A DNA stretch of 64,000 bases from Candidatus Wildermuthbacteria bacterium (GTDB lineage Bacteria; Patescibacteriota; Minisyncoccia; Minisyncoccales; UBA10102), in assembly GCA_016203455.1 (NCBI GenBank), contig JACQMR010000014.1, forward strand, positions 1 to 64,000. The letters are read 5' to 3'. Position 1 is the stretch's first letter; every line of letters begins with the position of its first letter. This document shows, piece after piece, positions 54,690 to 63,579 of the stretch. The position numbers were made by a program, and so were the translations under genes. The notes under the pieces were generated by a model that saw only the letters and a program-made list of their open reading frames with translations, did no database searches and was not told the origin of the DNA.

Positions 54690-54854
54690 CGAATAACCGA
54701 TAACACATAACGAATAACCAAACTCTCGCCTCTTATTTCCCGTTTGAAAATTAGAGCATTGAAAATTGATTAGGAATTTTGTACCAGGTTTTCTAAAAGC
54801 TATCCTTCCACGCTGGTCAGGACAAGTAAACTACATACTAAAAACTGATTTTTC

Positions 54855-55400
54855 ATGGAGATTATTCCAAAAATACCCCAGAAACATTCTCTCGTTTCAA
54901 GCGTTCTTTTTTTCGTTTCCATAGCGGGATTCGCGGCCGCATTGGGCGGGTTCTGGCTATTCTTTTTTCTTGAAGCGAGAGGGCAGGGCGATGTTGAGCG
55001 GTTAACCGCGGCTTTGGGAGCGGGGAAAACCCAAGAAGAAATCGCGCTGGAAGATTCCGTGGGGGGGCTTAAGAAAAAACTGGATGATTTTACGGGCGTT
55101 ATTTCCAGCCGCAAGGACTTTGCTCCCGCTTTCGCGTTCTTGGAAAACGCCGTTCATCCCGCCGTGGTGTTTAGCTCGGTGTCCATGGGATCTGAAAGTT
55201 CCAGGGTTCAGTTGCGCGGAACGGCCGATTCGTATGTGTCTTTGGAGGAACAGCTCGCGGTTTTTAAGGCCAGACCGGAAACGAGGAGCGTATCCCTTAC
55301 GGATTTTCAGGGAGGGGAAAGTTCGGGCGTTTCTTTTCAGGTTGAACTGGAATTTCCGGCGGATTTTTTTCAGGATACATTAGAGCGAGAAACTCCATGA
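54855..55400 (+). CDS. PilN-like pilus assembly protein
   Basis: Single N-terminal TM followed by coiled region; position after pilM. Confidence 0.6.
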   Translation: MEIIPKIPQKHSLVSSVLFFVSIAGFAAALGGFWLFFFLEARGQGDVERLTAALGAGKTQEEIALEDSVGGLKKKLDDFTGVISSRKDFAPAFAFLENAVHPAVVFSSVSMGSESSRVQLRGTADSYVSLEEQLAVFKARPETRSVSLTDFQGGESSGVSFQVELEFPADFFQDTLERETP

Positions 55401-55918
55401 ACCGGACTTTTTTCACGGTGATTTTATTATGTTCCGCCCTGGGAGTAGGCATCTTTTTAACCTGGCCAAAGTTTCAGGAATACTCGGTGGTTGCGGAGCA
55501 ATCCCAGAGTAAACGGAAAGAACTGCAAAGCAGAGAAGAATATTTCGCGCGTCTTCGCGAGGTGAAAGAAGGCCTGGCGGCGTACGCGGACAAGATAGCA
55601 AAAGTTGACGCCGCCGTACCCGCGGATTCCCAACTGCCCGCTTTGTACGATTCTTTGCAGAAAGAAGCGTCATTTTCCGGCCTTGTTCTTAGAGGGTTAT
55701 CCATCTCTCCCCAACCTGGGAGCGAGGCGGGATCCGCGCAGTTGCGCTTGATTCCCGCAACCATGAATCTTACCGGTTCTTACGGGGCGATAAAGCAGTT
55801 TCTTTTGAATATAAAAACCGCTTCCCGCGTTGCGAGCATTCAGTCGGTTGCTTTTGGAGGAGATCAGGCGGGAACGACATTTTCCTTGAGCGTTGGCCTT
55901 ACGGCGTATTCTTACTAA
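55397..55918 (+). CDS. PilO-like pilus assembly protein
   Basis: N-terminal TM, coiled coil, then LTGSYGAIKQFLLNIKTASRVASIQSVAF. Confidence 0.7.
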   Translation: MNRTFFTVILLCSALGVGIFLTWPKFQEYSVVAEQSQSKRKELQSREEYFARLREVKEGLAAYADKIAKVDAAVPADSQLPALYDSLQKEASFSGLVLRGLSISPQPGSEAGSAQLRLIPATMNLTGSYGAIKQFLLNIKTASRVASIQSVAFGGDQAGTTFSLSVGLTAYSY

Positions 55919-55924
55919 CTTTTT

Positions 55925-56212
55925 TTGGCTATTTTCATGGCGCGTACAATTCTTGAACAAAAAAAAATACAGCGGTATCTTATCGCGGCTTTGGTAGCTG
56001 TAATGTTTATAACCGCGGTTGTTTTATGGCTGGGATTTTTTAAGAAAACTCCGGCGGCGCCGGCGTCCGGAGGGGCCGCCGGTATTCCCATGAGAACCAT
56101 TGATATTGATACCCGTCTTTTTGAGAACCCCATTTTTGATATTTTGAGAAGTCCCCGGGAAGCGGTGAGGATTCCAGAATCGGTGGGAAGGGAGAATCCT
56201 TTTGTAAAGTAA
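55925..56212 (+). CDS. Small membrane protein of the pilus operon
   Basis: 95 aa, one TM; between pilO-like and pilB. Confidence 0.6.
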   Translation: MAIFMARTILEQKKIQRYLIAALVAVMFITAVVLWLGFFKKTPAAPASGGAAGIPMRTIDIDTRLFENPIFDILRSPREAVRIPESVGRENPFVK

Positions 56213-56214
56213 CC

Positions 56215-57951
56215 ATGGACATCGTAAAGATTCTTATTCAAAGAAATATCATAGACCGCGCAACGGCTTTGCTCATTGAGGCGGAGGCAAAAAAGAACCA
56301 GGTGCCGGTTGACGATCTTTTGCTTGCCAAGAAAGCGATAGACGAAGAAATGCTGTTTTCCGTGAAGTCGGAGGTTTTGGGCATTCCTCTCCGCTATCCT
56401 AACGCCAAAGATATTCCTCTTAAGGTTTTAGAACTCATTCCGGAAGATTCAGCCCAGCATTACAGTATGATTCCGGTGGCGCAAAAGGGGGGTGTCGTGG
56501 AGGTGGGCATGATCCATCCCGAGGATTCTTTGGCGCAAGAAGCCCTGAAGTTTCTTTCGCGAAGAGGAGCGTTTTCGTGGAAAGAGGTGCTTGTGACTCC
56601 TTCGGTATTTGAGGCCATACTGCGTTCGTATCGCAATCAAAAAGAAGAATCGTCCGGAGCGTTGAAGGATTTACAGGAAGCGCTGGATGAAAAGCAGGAA
56701 GCGGGCAAAAAATCGGAAGCAAAGTTTCAGCGGCTGGTTGAGGAGGCGCCCGTAACCAAGATGGTCGCCGTGGTTTTGAGGAACGCCGTGGAAGGCAAGG
56801 CGTCAGACATTCATATAGAGCCGGGCAAAGAGCAAAGCAGGGTGCGGTTCAGATTTTTGGGAGAATTGTTTTCTTCCCTGTTTTTGCCAAAGAGCGTGCA
56901 TAACGCGGTGGTGGCGAGAATCAAGATACTTTCGCAGTTAAAAATAGATGAAACGCGGATTCCCCAGGACGGACGGTTTTCCATGGTTATTGACGAGCGC
57001 GGGGTTGATTTTCGCGTGTCTACCTTTCCTACCGCGCTTGGAGAAAAGGTGGCGATCCGCGTGCTGGACCCCGATATAGGCATGAAAAGTTTGCAGGATT
57101 TAGGTCTTCGGGGCGATTCTTTGCAAAAGGTTGAGCGGGCGGCGGGCAAGCCCTTTGGGCTTGTGCTGGTTACTGGTCCAACGGGTTCCGGTAAAAGCAC
57201 AACGCTGTATGCCATGTTGCAGAGCGTGCGCCGCGATTCGTTAAATGTGGTAAGTTTGGAAGATCCGGTGGAGTATTTAATGGATGGCGTGAATCAGTCG
57301 CAGATGAAACCGGAGATTGGGTATGATTTTGCCCAGGGTTTGCGCCAGATCTTGCGTCAGGACCCCGATATTATCATGGTTGGAGAGGTGCGAGATAAAG
57401 AAACCGCGACCCTGGTGGTGCATGCCGCGCTTACCGGCCATGTGGTGCTTTCCACATTGCACACGAATAACGCGATCGGGGCGATCCCGAGATTGCTTGA
57501 TATGGGAGTGGATAAATACCTGATTGCCCCCACCATAAGCGCGGCGCTTTCCCAGCGTCTTGTGCGCAGATTATGCGATAACTGCAAAGAGAAAGTTGAA
57601 CCGCAAAAAGGCATTAAGGAACTTATTCTGCAAGAACTTCAGCGCATGCCTCAAAAGAGATCGGGTCCCGAATTGGAATACGCGGCAACCGGAGGCAAGG
57701 ATCTTGCGATTTTTGAACCAAAAGGATGCAGAGAATGTTCCAGCATAGGATACACGGGGCGTATTGGCATATTTGAAGTTTTGGAGATGACAGATGAACT
57801 CGCGGGAATTGTTATCGGAGCTCCGTCGGAGGCGGAGATAGAAAAGGAGGCGGTCCGGCAAGGCATGATGACAATGCGCCAGGACGGCATTCTCAAGGTT
57901 TTAGACGGCATGACAAGCATGGCGGAAGTGATTCGCGTAACCGAAGAATAA
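56215..57951 (+). CDS. pilB: Type IV pilus assembly ATPase PilB/GspE
   Basis: GLVLVTGPTGSGKSTTLYAML, SLEDPVEYLMDGVNQSQ, GEVRDKETATLVVHAALTGHVVLSTLHTNNA. Confidence 0.93.
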   Translation: MDIVKILIQRNIIDRATALLIEAEAKKNQVPVDDLLLAKKAIDEEMLFSVKSEVLGIPLRYPNAKDIPLKVLELIPEDSAQHYSMIPVAQKGGVVEVGMIHPEDSLAQEALKFLSRRGAFSWKEVLVTPSVFEAILRSYRNQKEESSGALKDLQEALDEKQEAGKKSEAKFQRLVEEAPVTKMVAVVLRNAVEGKASDIHIEPGKEQSRVRFRFLGELFSSLFLPKSVHNAVVARIKILSQLKIDETRIPQDGRFSMVIDERGVDFRVSTFPTALGEKVAIRVLDPDIGMKSLQDLGLRGDSLQKVERAAGKPFGLVLVTGPTGSGKSTTLYAMLQSVRRDSLNVVSLEDPVEYLMDGVNQSQMKPEIGYDFAQGLRQILRQDPDIIMVGEVRDKETATLVVHAALTGHVVLSTLHTNNAIGAIPRLLDMGVDKYLIAPTISAALSQRLVRRLCDNCKEKVEPQKGIKELILQELQRMPQKRSGPELEYAATGGKDLAIFEPKGCRECSSIGYTGRIGIFEVLEMTDELAGIVIGAPSEAEIEKEAVRQGMMTMRQDGILKVLDGMTSMAEVIRVTEE

Positions 57952-57955
57952 CACT

Positions 57956-58336
57956 ATGAAGATATTTTTGGTGGAAGACGATCCTTTGTTGATAGATATT
58001 TACGGCACAAAATTTCGCAACGCGGGTTTTGAGGTGGAGAATTCAGACAACGGGGAAAAAGCGGTGGGCGCGATTATGAAAAGCGATCCGGACGCGATTG
58101 TGCTGGATTTGGTTTTGCCCCATTTAGACGGCTGGGGCGTATTGTCCGCTTTGCGGAAGCAAAAAAAACTGGACAAGGTAAAGATTATGATTCTTTCCAA
58201 CCTTGGGCAAGACGAGGAGATTAAAAAAGGATATGATATGGGAGCAAACGCGTATTTGGTAAAGGCGCATAACACGCCGAGTCAGGTTGTTGAAGGCGTG
58301 AGAAAAATGCTTGCCGGAAAAAGGAGCAGTAAATAA
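57956..58336 (+). CDS. Stand-alone receiver-domain response regulator
   Basis: MKIFLVEDDPLLIDIYGTKF...DAIVLDLVLPHLDGWGVLSALR...KVKIMILSNLG. Confidence 0.9.
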   Translation: MKIFLVEDDPLLIDIYGTKFRNAGFEVENSDNGEKAVGAIMKSDPDAIVLDLVLPHLDGWGVLSALRKQKKLDKVKIMILSNLGQDEEIKKGYDMGANAYLVKAHNTPSQVVEGVRKMLAGKRSSK

Positions 58337-58344
58337 CCAAAACC

Positions 58345-59412
58345 ATGTCTGTTGAAAACTCTATAGAAGAATTGCTGGAGCTTACCATGCAAGAGAAGGC
58401 GTCTGACCTCCATGTTTCCGTTGGGCATCCTCCTGTTTTGCGCATTGAGGGGAAACTGGTCCCGCTGATAAAAAAGAAGGTCGTGAACGAGGAAACCGTG
58501 GTTGATCTCCTCTCTCCCCTGCTTTCCCAAGAACAGCGCGCGCGCCTGGATAATGAAAAAGAGGTGGATTTTTCGTACAGTTTTAAGGGAGAGGCAAGAT
58601 TCAGGGTTAACTTGTTTTACCAGTCGGGGTCTTTGAGCGCGGCTTTGCGCCTGGTTCCAACGGAGATTAAGACGGTGGAGGGGCTGAATCTTCCTCCGGT
58701 GCTTCATAAATTCACCCAGGCGAATCAGGGATTCGTGGTTATTACCGGGCCTTCCAGCCACGGGAAATCCACGACGCTGGCGGCGTTGATTGACGAGATC
58801 AATCACACAAGGGCGGATCATATTATTACAATTGAAGACCCCATTGAGTATATTTTTAAAGACGACAAGGCGGTGATTGATCAGCGCGAGGTGCACCAAG
58901 ATACCGCAAGTTTTTCTTCCGCTTTGCGCGCCACTTTTCGTCAGGACCCCGATGTGATTATGGTGGGGGAAATGCGGGACGCGGAAACCATAGCCACCGC
59001 CATTACGGCGGCTGAAACGGGGCATCTGGTGTTTGCCACTTTGCATACCAATTCGGCTTCCCAGACCGTGCACAGAATCGTGGATTCTTTCGCCCCGGAA
59101 CAGCAAGCCCAGGTGCGTGCCCAGCTTTCCGGATCCTTGCTTGGCGTGGTTTCCCAGCGGCTGGTTCCCAGCATTAAGGGCGGGCTGGTTCCCGCCGTGG
59201 AGGTGATGATTTCAAATCCGGCGGTTGCCAATCTTATCAGGGAGAACAAGATTCATGAACTGCCTTTGGTGATTGAAACATCCGCGGAGATGGGCATGAT
59301 CTCTTTGAACCGCTCTCTCGCGAATCTCGTGAAAGCAAGGCAAGCCACATTGGAGAATGCCCTTGCCTATTCCTTGAATCCCGTGGAGTTGCGCGCCCTT
59401 GCCAGAAATTAG
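58345..59412 (+). CDS. pilT: Type IV pilus retraction ATPase PilT
   Basis: LLELTMQEKASDLHVSVGHPPVLRIEG, ITGPSSHGKSTTLAALIDEIN, VGEMRDAETIATAITAAETGHLVFATLHTNSA. Confidence 0.93.
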   Translation: MSVENSIEELLELTMQEKASDLHVSVGHPPVLRIEGKLVPLIKKKVVNEETVVDLLSPLLSQEQRARLDNEKEVDFSYSFKGEARFRVNLFYQSGSLSAALRLVPTEIKTVEGLNLPPVLHKFTQANQGFVVITGPSSHGKSTTLAALIDEINHTRADHIITIEDPIEYIFKDDKAVIDQREVHQDTASFSSALRATFRQDPDVIMVGEMRDAETIATAITAAETGHLVFATLHTNSASQTVHRIVDSFAPEQQAQVRAQLSGSLLGVVSQRLVPSIKGGLVPAVEVMISNPAVANLIRENKIHELPLVIETSAEMGMISLNRSLANLVKARQATLENALAYSLNPVELRALARN

Positions 59413-59451
59413 CAGTTTCTAAAAACTAAAAACTACAAACTAAAAACTAGT

Positions 59452-60657
59452 GTGAAGTTTAATTATCAGGGACGGGACAAAAAGGGGCAGACGCAAGCAG
59501 GCACGGTGGAGGCCTCTTCACAAGAGGCGGCTTTGCGCGTGCTGGGGACAAACGGGCTGTTTGTGACCATTTTGGAAGCCGCCGGAGAGCGGCCCATATA
59601 CGCCAGGCGCATAAAACTGTTTGACCGAGTTGGCGCCAGGGAGTTAATGATGTTTTCCCGCCAGCTGTCCGTGATGTTTCAGTCGCGCGTGTCTTTGGTG
59701 GAAGCGCTGGAGATTTTGGGTTCTCAAACCAGGAGCCCCATGTTTAAAGAAAAGATCTTTCAAATTTCCTCCGCCATTGAGGGCGGCACGCCTTTTTCTG
59801 ACGCCCTGGCAAATCATCCCGATGCCTTCTCCTCTTTTTATGTGAATATGGTGAAATCCGGAGAGGCGTCCGGAACATTGTCCGATGTGTTGAATTATCT
59901 GGCAGAGCACATGGAGCGGGAGTACCAGCTTTCAAGCAAAATCAAGAGCGCCATGATTTATCCCGCGTTCGTTTTGTTTCTGTCTTTCGCGGTGCTGTTT
60001 TTGATGATGTTTTTTGTTATTCCCAATCTTACGCGCGTGCTTGAAGAAACCGGCCAGGAGCTTCCCGCCGTTACCAAAGCGGTTATGGGCCTTGCCGCGT
60101 TTACAAGGGGATTTTGGTGGCTTATATTCCTTGCAATCGGGGGGAGTATGTTTGGGATCTTGCAATGGAGAAAGACCAAAGAGGGGCGGAGATTTTTTAG
60201 CGAATTTTCCCTGCGCGTTCCCTTGCTTGCCCCGTTTTTGCGCATGGTGTATCTTTCCAGGTTTGCGGAAAATCTCGCCACCCTTATAGCGGGCGGCTTG
60301 CCCATTGTCCAGTCCCTGGATATTACTTCGCAGATTGTGGGGAACGATGTGTATCAAGATATTATTCAGGAAGCAAAGGTTGAGGTGCAGAAAGGAAACA
60401 GTATCAGCGCGGTGCTTCAACAGCATCCTCTTGAATTTCCGCCCGTGTTTACGCAAATGGTGTTTGTGGGAGAGAAGTCCGGCACCATGGACAAAACTTT
60501 GGCTAATATCGTGGGGTTTTACCAAAAAGAAGTTGAGCGGCAGGTGGACGCTTTTTTGAGCATTTTAGAGCCGTTGTTTATAGTGATTTTGGGAGTGATT
60601 ATCGGGGGTCTTATGGCTTCGGTGCTTCTGCCTTTGTACCAGATGAGCGCGGCGTGA
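59452..60657 (+). CDS. pilC: Type IV pilus inner-membrane protein PilC/GspF (GTG start)
   Basis: RELMMFSRQLSVMFQSRVSLVEALEILG; FVGEKSGTMDKTLANIVGFYQKEVERQVDAFLSILEPLFIVILGVIIGGLMASVLLPLYQM. Confidence 0.92.
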   Translation: MKFNYQGRDKKGQTQAGTVEASSQEAALRVLGTNGLFVTILEAAGERPIYARRIKLFDRVGARELMMFSRQLSVMFQSRVSLVEALEILGSQTRSPMFKEKIFQISSAIEGGTPFSDALANHPDAFSSFYVNMVKSGEASGTLSDVLNYLAEHMEREYQLSSKIKSAMIYPAFVLFLSFAVLFLMMFFVIPNLTRVLEETGQELPAVTKAVMGLAAFTRGFWWLIFLAIGGSMFGILQWRKTKEGRRFFSEFSLRVPLLAPFLRMVYLSRFAENLATLIAGGLPIVQSLDITSQIVGNDVYQDIIQEAKVEVQKGNSISAVLQQHPLEFPPVFTQMVFVGEKSGTMDKTLANIVGFYQKEVERQVDAFLSILEPLFIVILGVIIGGLMASVLLPLYQMSAA

Positions 60658-60703
60658 TGAGCTCGTATTGCGCGGATATAGCGTGTAGATATAATAAAAG
60701 AAC

Positions 60704-61180
60704 ATGAAGAAAGGGTTTACATTAATTGAATTGCTGGTTGTTATTACTATTATAGGAATCTTGTCTTCCACCATTCTGGTTTCTTTGGGGTCTGCGCGCG
60801 CGAAAGCGAGAGACGCCAGAAGGCAGTCAGACCTGCACCAGATCGCGCTCGCCTTGGAGCTTGCGTATTCTGATGCCGAGAAATACACCCAATACAATGC
60901 CGCCACGGTGCCGCCAAAGATTCCCTGCACAAACACGGGGTGTACCGGCATTGGGGACGGGCAGTATTTAGACCCGGTGCCGCAAGATCCGCAGGGAGTT
61001 CCCTACCAGTGGCTCAATAATGTGAATACTCTGCTTACCAACTGCGGATCGCAGAATTTTTGCGCGTATACTCCCCTGGAATCGGGCGGATGGTTTGCCG
61101 GTTCTGAAAAGGGCACCAGAAAACTGGACTATGACCCTGCCACAGGAGGACCAAGACCGGGAAAATGCCCTTGCTGGTAG
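60704..61180 (+). CDS. Type IV prepilin
   Basis: MKKGFTLIELLVVITIIGILSSTILVSL. Confidence 0.92.
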   Translation: MKKGFTLIELLVVITIIGILSSTILVSLGSARAKARDARRQSDLHQIALALELAYSDAEKYTQYNAATVPPKIPCTNTGCTGIGDGQYLDPVPQDPQGVPYQWLNNVNTLLTNCGSQNFCAYTPLESGGWFAGSEKGTRKLDYDPATGGPRPGKCPCW

Positions 61181-61245
61181 CGCTTGAAAAGAGATATGCT
61201 ATAATAAAACAATTATGAACGGTCGAAAACAAAACAGATACGCGT

Positions 61246-61779
61246 ATGAATATATTTGCAACATTGCATAAAAATAAGAATAAGAAAAAAGGATTCACGC
61301 TCATTGAGCTGTTGGTTGTTATTGCCGTCATTGGAATGTTGGCTTCCATTGCGTTGGTTTCTTTTGGTCCCGTAAGGGCAAAAGCCCGGGACGCAAAGAG
61401 AATTACGGATTTGGGACAGATGATGACTATTATTTTGTCTGAACAAGCGAGCGGACAGGAGGGCAATTTTCTTGGTTGCGATACCGCCGATGAAGGTCTT
61501 GAAGCTTGTACCGGCCCCGGTCTTCTTTCTGAATTTTCCAAATTTAAAGATCCGGTAACCCCCGGGACACCATGTACATCCGGGAGTACGAGCACTTGCC
61601 AGTATTCCGTTAGCAAGAAAGATGGAAGTGCTGGCAATCCAACGCTTATTGATTTTCAGATTTGTTTTTCTCTTGAACAGCCAGCTCCCACGCTTGGAGG
61701 TGGCATGGCGCAATGGAAAAATAGGATAGTTTACGATGCGACAAGCGGCGCAAAATTCGAATCAGGAGTATGTAATTAG
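61246..61779 (+). CDS. Type IV prepilin
   Basis: KKGFTLIELLVVIAVIGMLASIALVSF. Confidence 0.92.
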   Translation: MNIFATLHKNKNKKKGFTLIELLVVIAVIGMLASIALVSFGPVRAKARDAKRITDLGQMMTIILSEQASGQEGNFLGCDTADEGLEACTGPGLLSEFSKFKDPVTPGTPCTSGSTSTCQYSVSKKDGSAGNPTLIDFQICFSLEQPAPTLGGGMAQWKNRIVYDATSGAKFESGVCN

Positions 61780-61882
61780 TTGTCCGTTAGTTTTTTTGGA
61801 AGCTGGATTAGCGGGATAAAATATGCAAAAGGTCGATTGATAAAATGACAGATAAAGAGATTGAATAAACATATATACAAGC

Positions 61883-62368
61883 ATGATAAAATTCAAGCAA
61901 AAAGGTTTTACGCTTATTGAGTTATTGGTGGTTATTGCCATTATCGGTATTTTGGCGGGAATCGTGCTGGTATCTTTGGGAGGCGCGAGAGCAAATGCCA
62001 GAGACGCCAGAAGACAGTCAGACATGAGGCAGATAAATACCGCCATGGAATTGTGCTATCAGGATGCCGCCTGCGAGGGTTCTGCGGCAGACGAATATCC
62101 TATTGCCGATGTTACGGGGACTGGCATTGGAACATATTTGGCAACTGTGCCTACTGACCCGTCCGGTGATGTTTACACATGGATTGATAACAGCGCTGAC
62201 GATCAGAGCTATTGTATTTTCGCCATCTTGGAAGCAAACGCTCCCGCAGATACGGTAACTATTATTACCGCGGGGCCTGGTGGCGTGAAGCAGAAAGATG
62301 TTGCGGACACCGCGGCAGATATCGATGTGCCCGATGTGTTGCCAACTCTTGCAAACTGCACGGATTAG
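61883..62368 (+). CDS. Type IV prepilin
   Basis: KQKGFTLIELLVVIAIIGILAGIVLVSLGGARANARDARRQSD. Confidence 0.92.
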   Translation: MIKFKQKGFTLIELLVVIAIIGILAGIVLVSLGGARANARDARRQSDMRQINTAMELCYQDAACEGSAADEYPIADVTGTGIGTYLATVPTDPSGDVYTWIDNSADDQSYCIFAILEANAPADTVTIITAGPGGVKQKDVADTAADIDVPDVLPTLANCTD

Positions 62369-62377
62369 TTGTGTCTG

Positions 62378-62454
62378 CCTTAACTGAGTTAAGGATTTAG
62401 TGAAACTTAGCCGAGCTAAGTTGTATAAAAGCAGAAACTTAGTTTAACTAAGTT
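62378..62454. repeat. Cluster of three short palindromes (family B)
   Basis: CCTTAACTGAGTTAAGG; AACTTAG CCGAG CTAAGTT; AACTTAGTTTAACTAAGTT. Confidence 0.8.
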
Positions 62455-62520
62455 GTAGCCGAGCGGTTTCTATATCGCGAGTTCTAAACCGGGTTTGGAT
62501 TTTCCAAGCCCGGTTTAGTT

Positions 62521-62572
62521 AATTTCCTTAACCCCGTTAAGTTATCCACACCTTAACGGGGTTAAGGAAATT
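62521..62572. repeat. Repeat family A perfect 21-bp stem palindrome, DnaA box in loop
   Basis: AATTTCCTTAACCCCGTTAAG TTATCCACAC CTTAACGGGGTTAAGGAAATT. Confidence 0.92.
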
Positions 62573-62643
62573 TTGAAATTGTTTTGGTTATTCGTTATTT
62601 GTTTATAGTTATTTGTTGCTCACGCCGTGGTATAGTTAAAAAA

Positions 62644-63570
62644 ATGGAATATATTATTGTAGGAACGGTGTTTTTGTTTGGTCTTGCCGCAGGGAGTTTT
62701 TTGAACGCGTTTTTGTACAGAATGGCGCTGGCGGACGGGTTAGAAAATGGCCCGAAAGACGCAGAAACGAGCATATCAAAAGGCAGATCGTATTGTCCCA
62801 AGTGCGGGCACAAGCTTTCCTGGCAAAACCTTATTCCCCTTGTAAGTTTTGTTTTGCTGGGCGGGAAATGCGGACATTGCAAAAAACCAGTTTCTTTTCA
62901 GTACCCTTTGGTTGAATTGGCCGTTGGCCTGGTATTCCTGCTTGCTTGGTATCTTGCCGCTTCCGGTGAAGTTATCCACACCTTAACGGGGTTAAGGATT
63001 GGGTATTTGGCGGCTGTGGGGAGTTTGCTGATTGGGATTTTTGTCTATGATTTGAAGCACTTTATTATTCCCGATAAGCTTATTTTCTCCGCGATTGGCC
63101 TGGCAGTACTTTGGAGAATCTTTGAGTTTTTGTTTGCCCTGACCAGCGTGGAAGGGTGGCTTGAACCCTGGGATTTCATTAGAAATTTTGAATTAGGAAT
63201 TAGAAATTCCGCCCTTTTTATAAATCCATTGGCAAGCGCTTTGGGAGCGTCCTTTTTCTTTCTTTCTATCTATGTTTTGTCAAAAGGGCGGGCTATGGGC
63301 TTTGGCGATGTAAAGCTGGCGTTTTTCATGGGTCTGTTTTTGGGCTGGCCGAATATCCTTGTCGCTTTATTTTTTGCCTTTTTCTTGGGCGCTGTGGCCG
63401 GTGTTTTTCTGATACTGCAAAAAAAGAAGGGCTGGAGATCGCAAGTTCCTTTTGGCCCGTTTCTCGTAGCGGGCGTTCTTTTCGCGCTGCTGTTTGGGGA
63501 TACACTCGCGCGTTTATATCTTTCCTTGATTGGCTGGCAGGTGTATAATGATGTAATAATAATTTTATAA
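62644..63570 (+). CDS. pilD: Prepilin peptidase
   Basis: ATG at 62644; GSFLNAFLYRMA, SYCPKCGHKLSWQNLIPLVSFVLLGGKCGHCKKPVSFQYPLVE, GFGDVKLAFFMGLFLGW. Confidence 0.92.
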   Translation: MEYIIVGTVFLFGLAAGSFLNAFLYRMALADGLENGPKDAETSISKGRSYCPKCGHKLSWQNLIPLVSFVLLGGKCGHCKKPVSFQYPLVELAVGLVFLLAWYLAASGEVIHTLTGLRIGYLAAVGSLLIGIFVYDLKHFIIPDKLIFSAIGLAVLWRIFEFLFALTSVEGWLEPWDFIRNFELGIRNSALFINPLASALGASFFFLSIYVLSKGRAMGFGDVKLAFFMGLFLGWPNILVALFFAFFLGAVAGVFLILQKKKGWRSQVPFGPFLVAGVLFALLFGDTLARLYLSLIGWQVYNDVIIIL

Positions 63571-63579
63571 CCAATTTGT

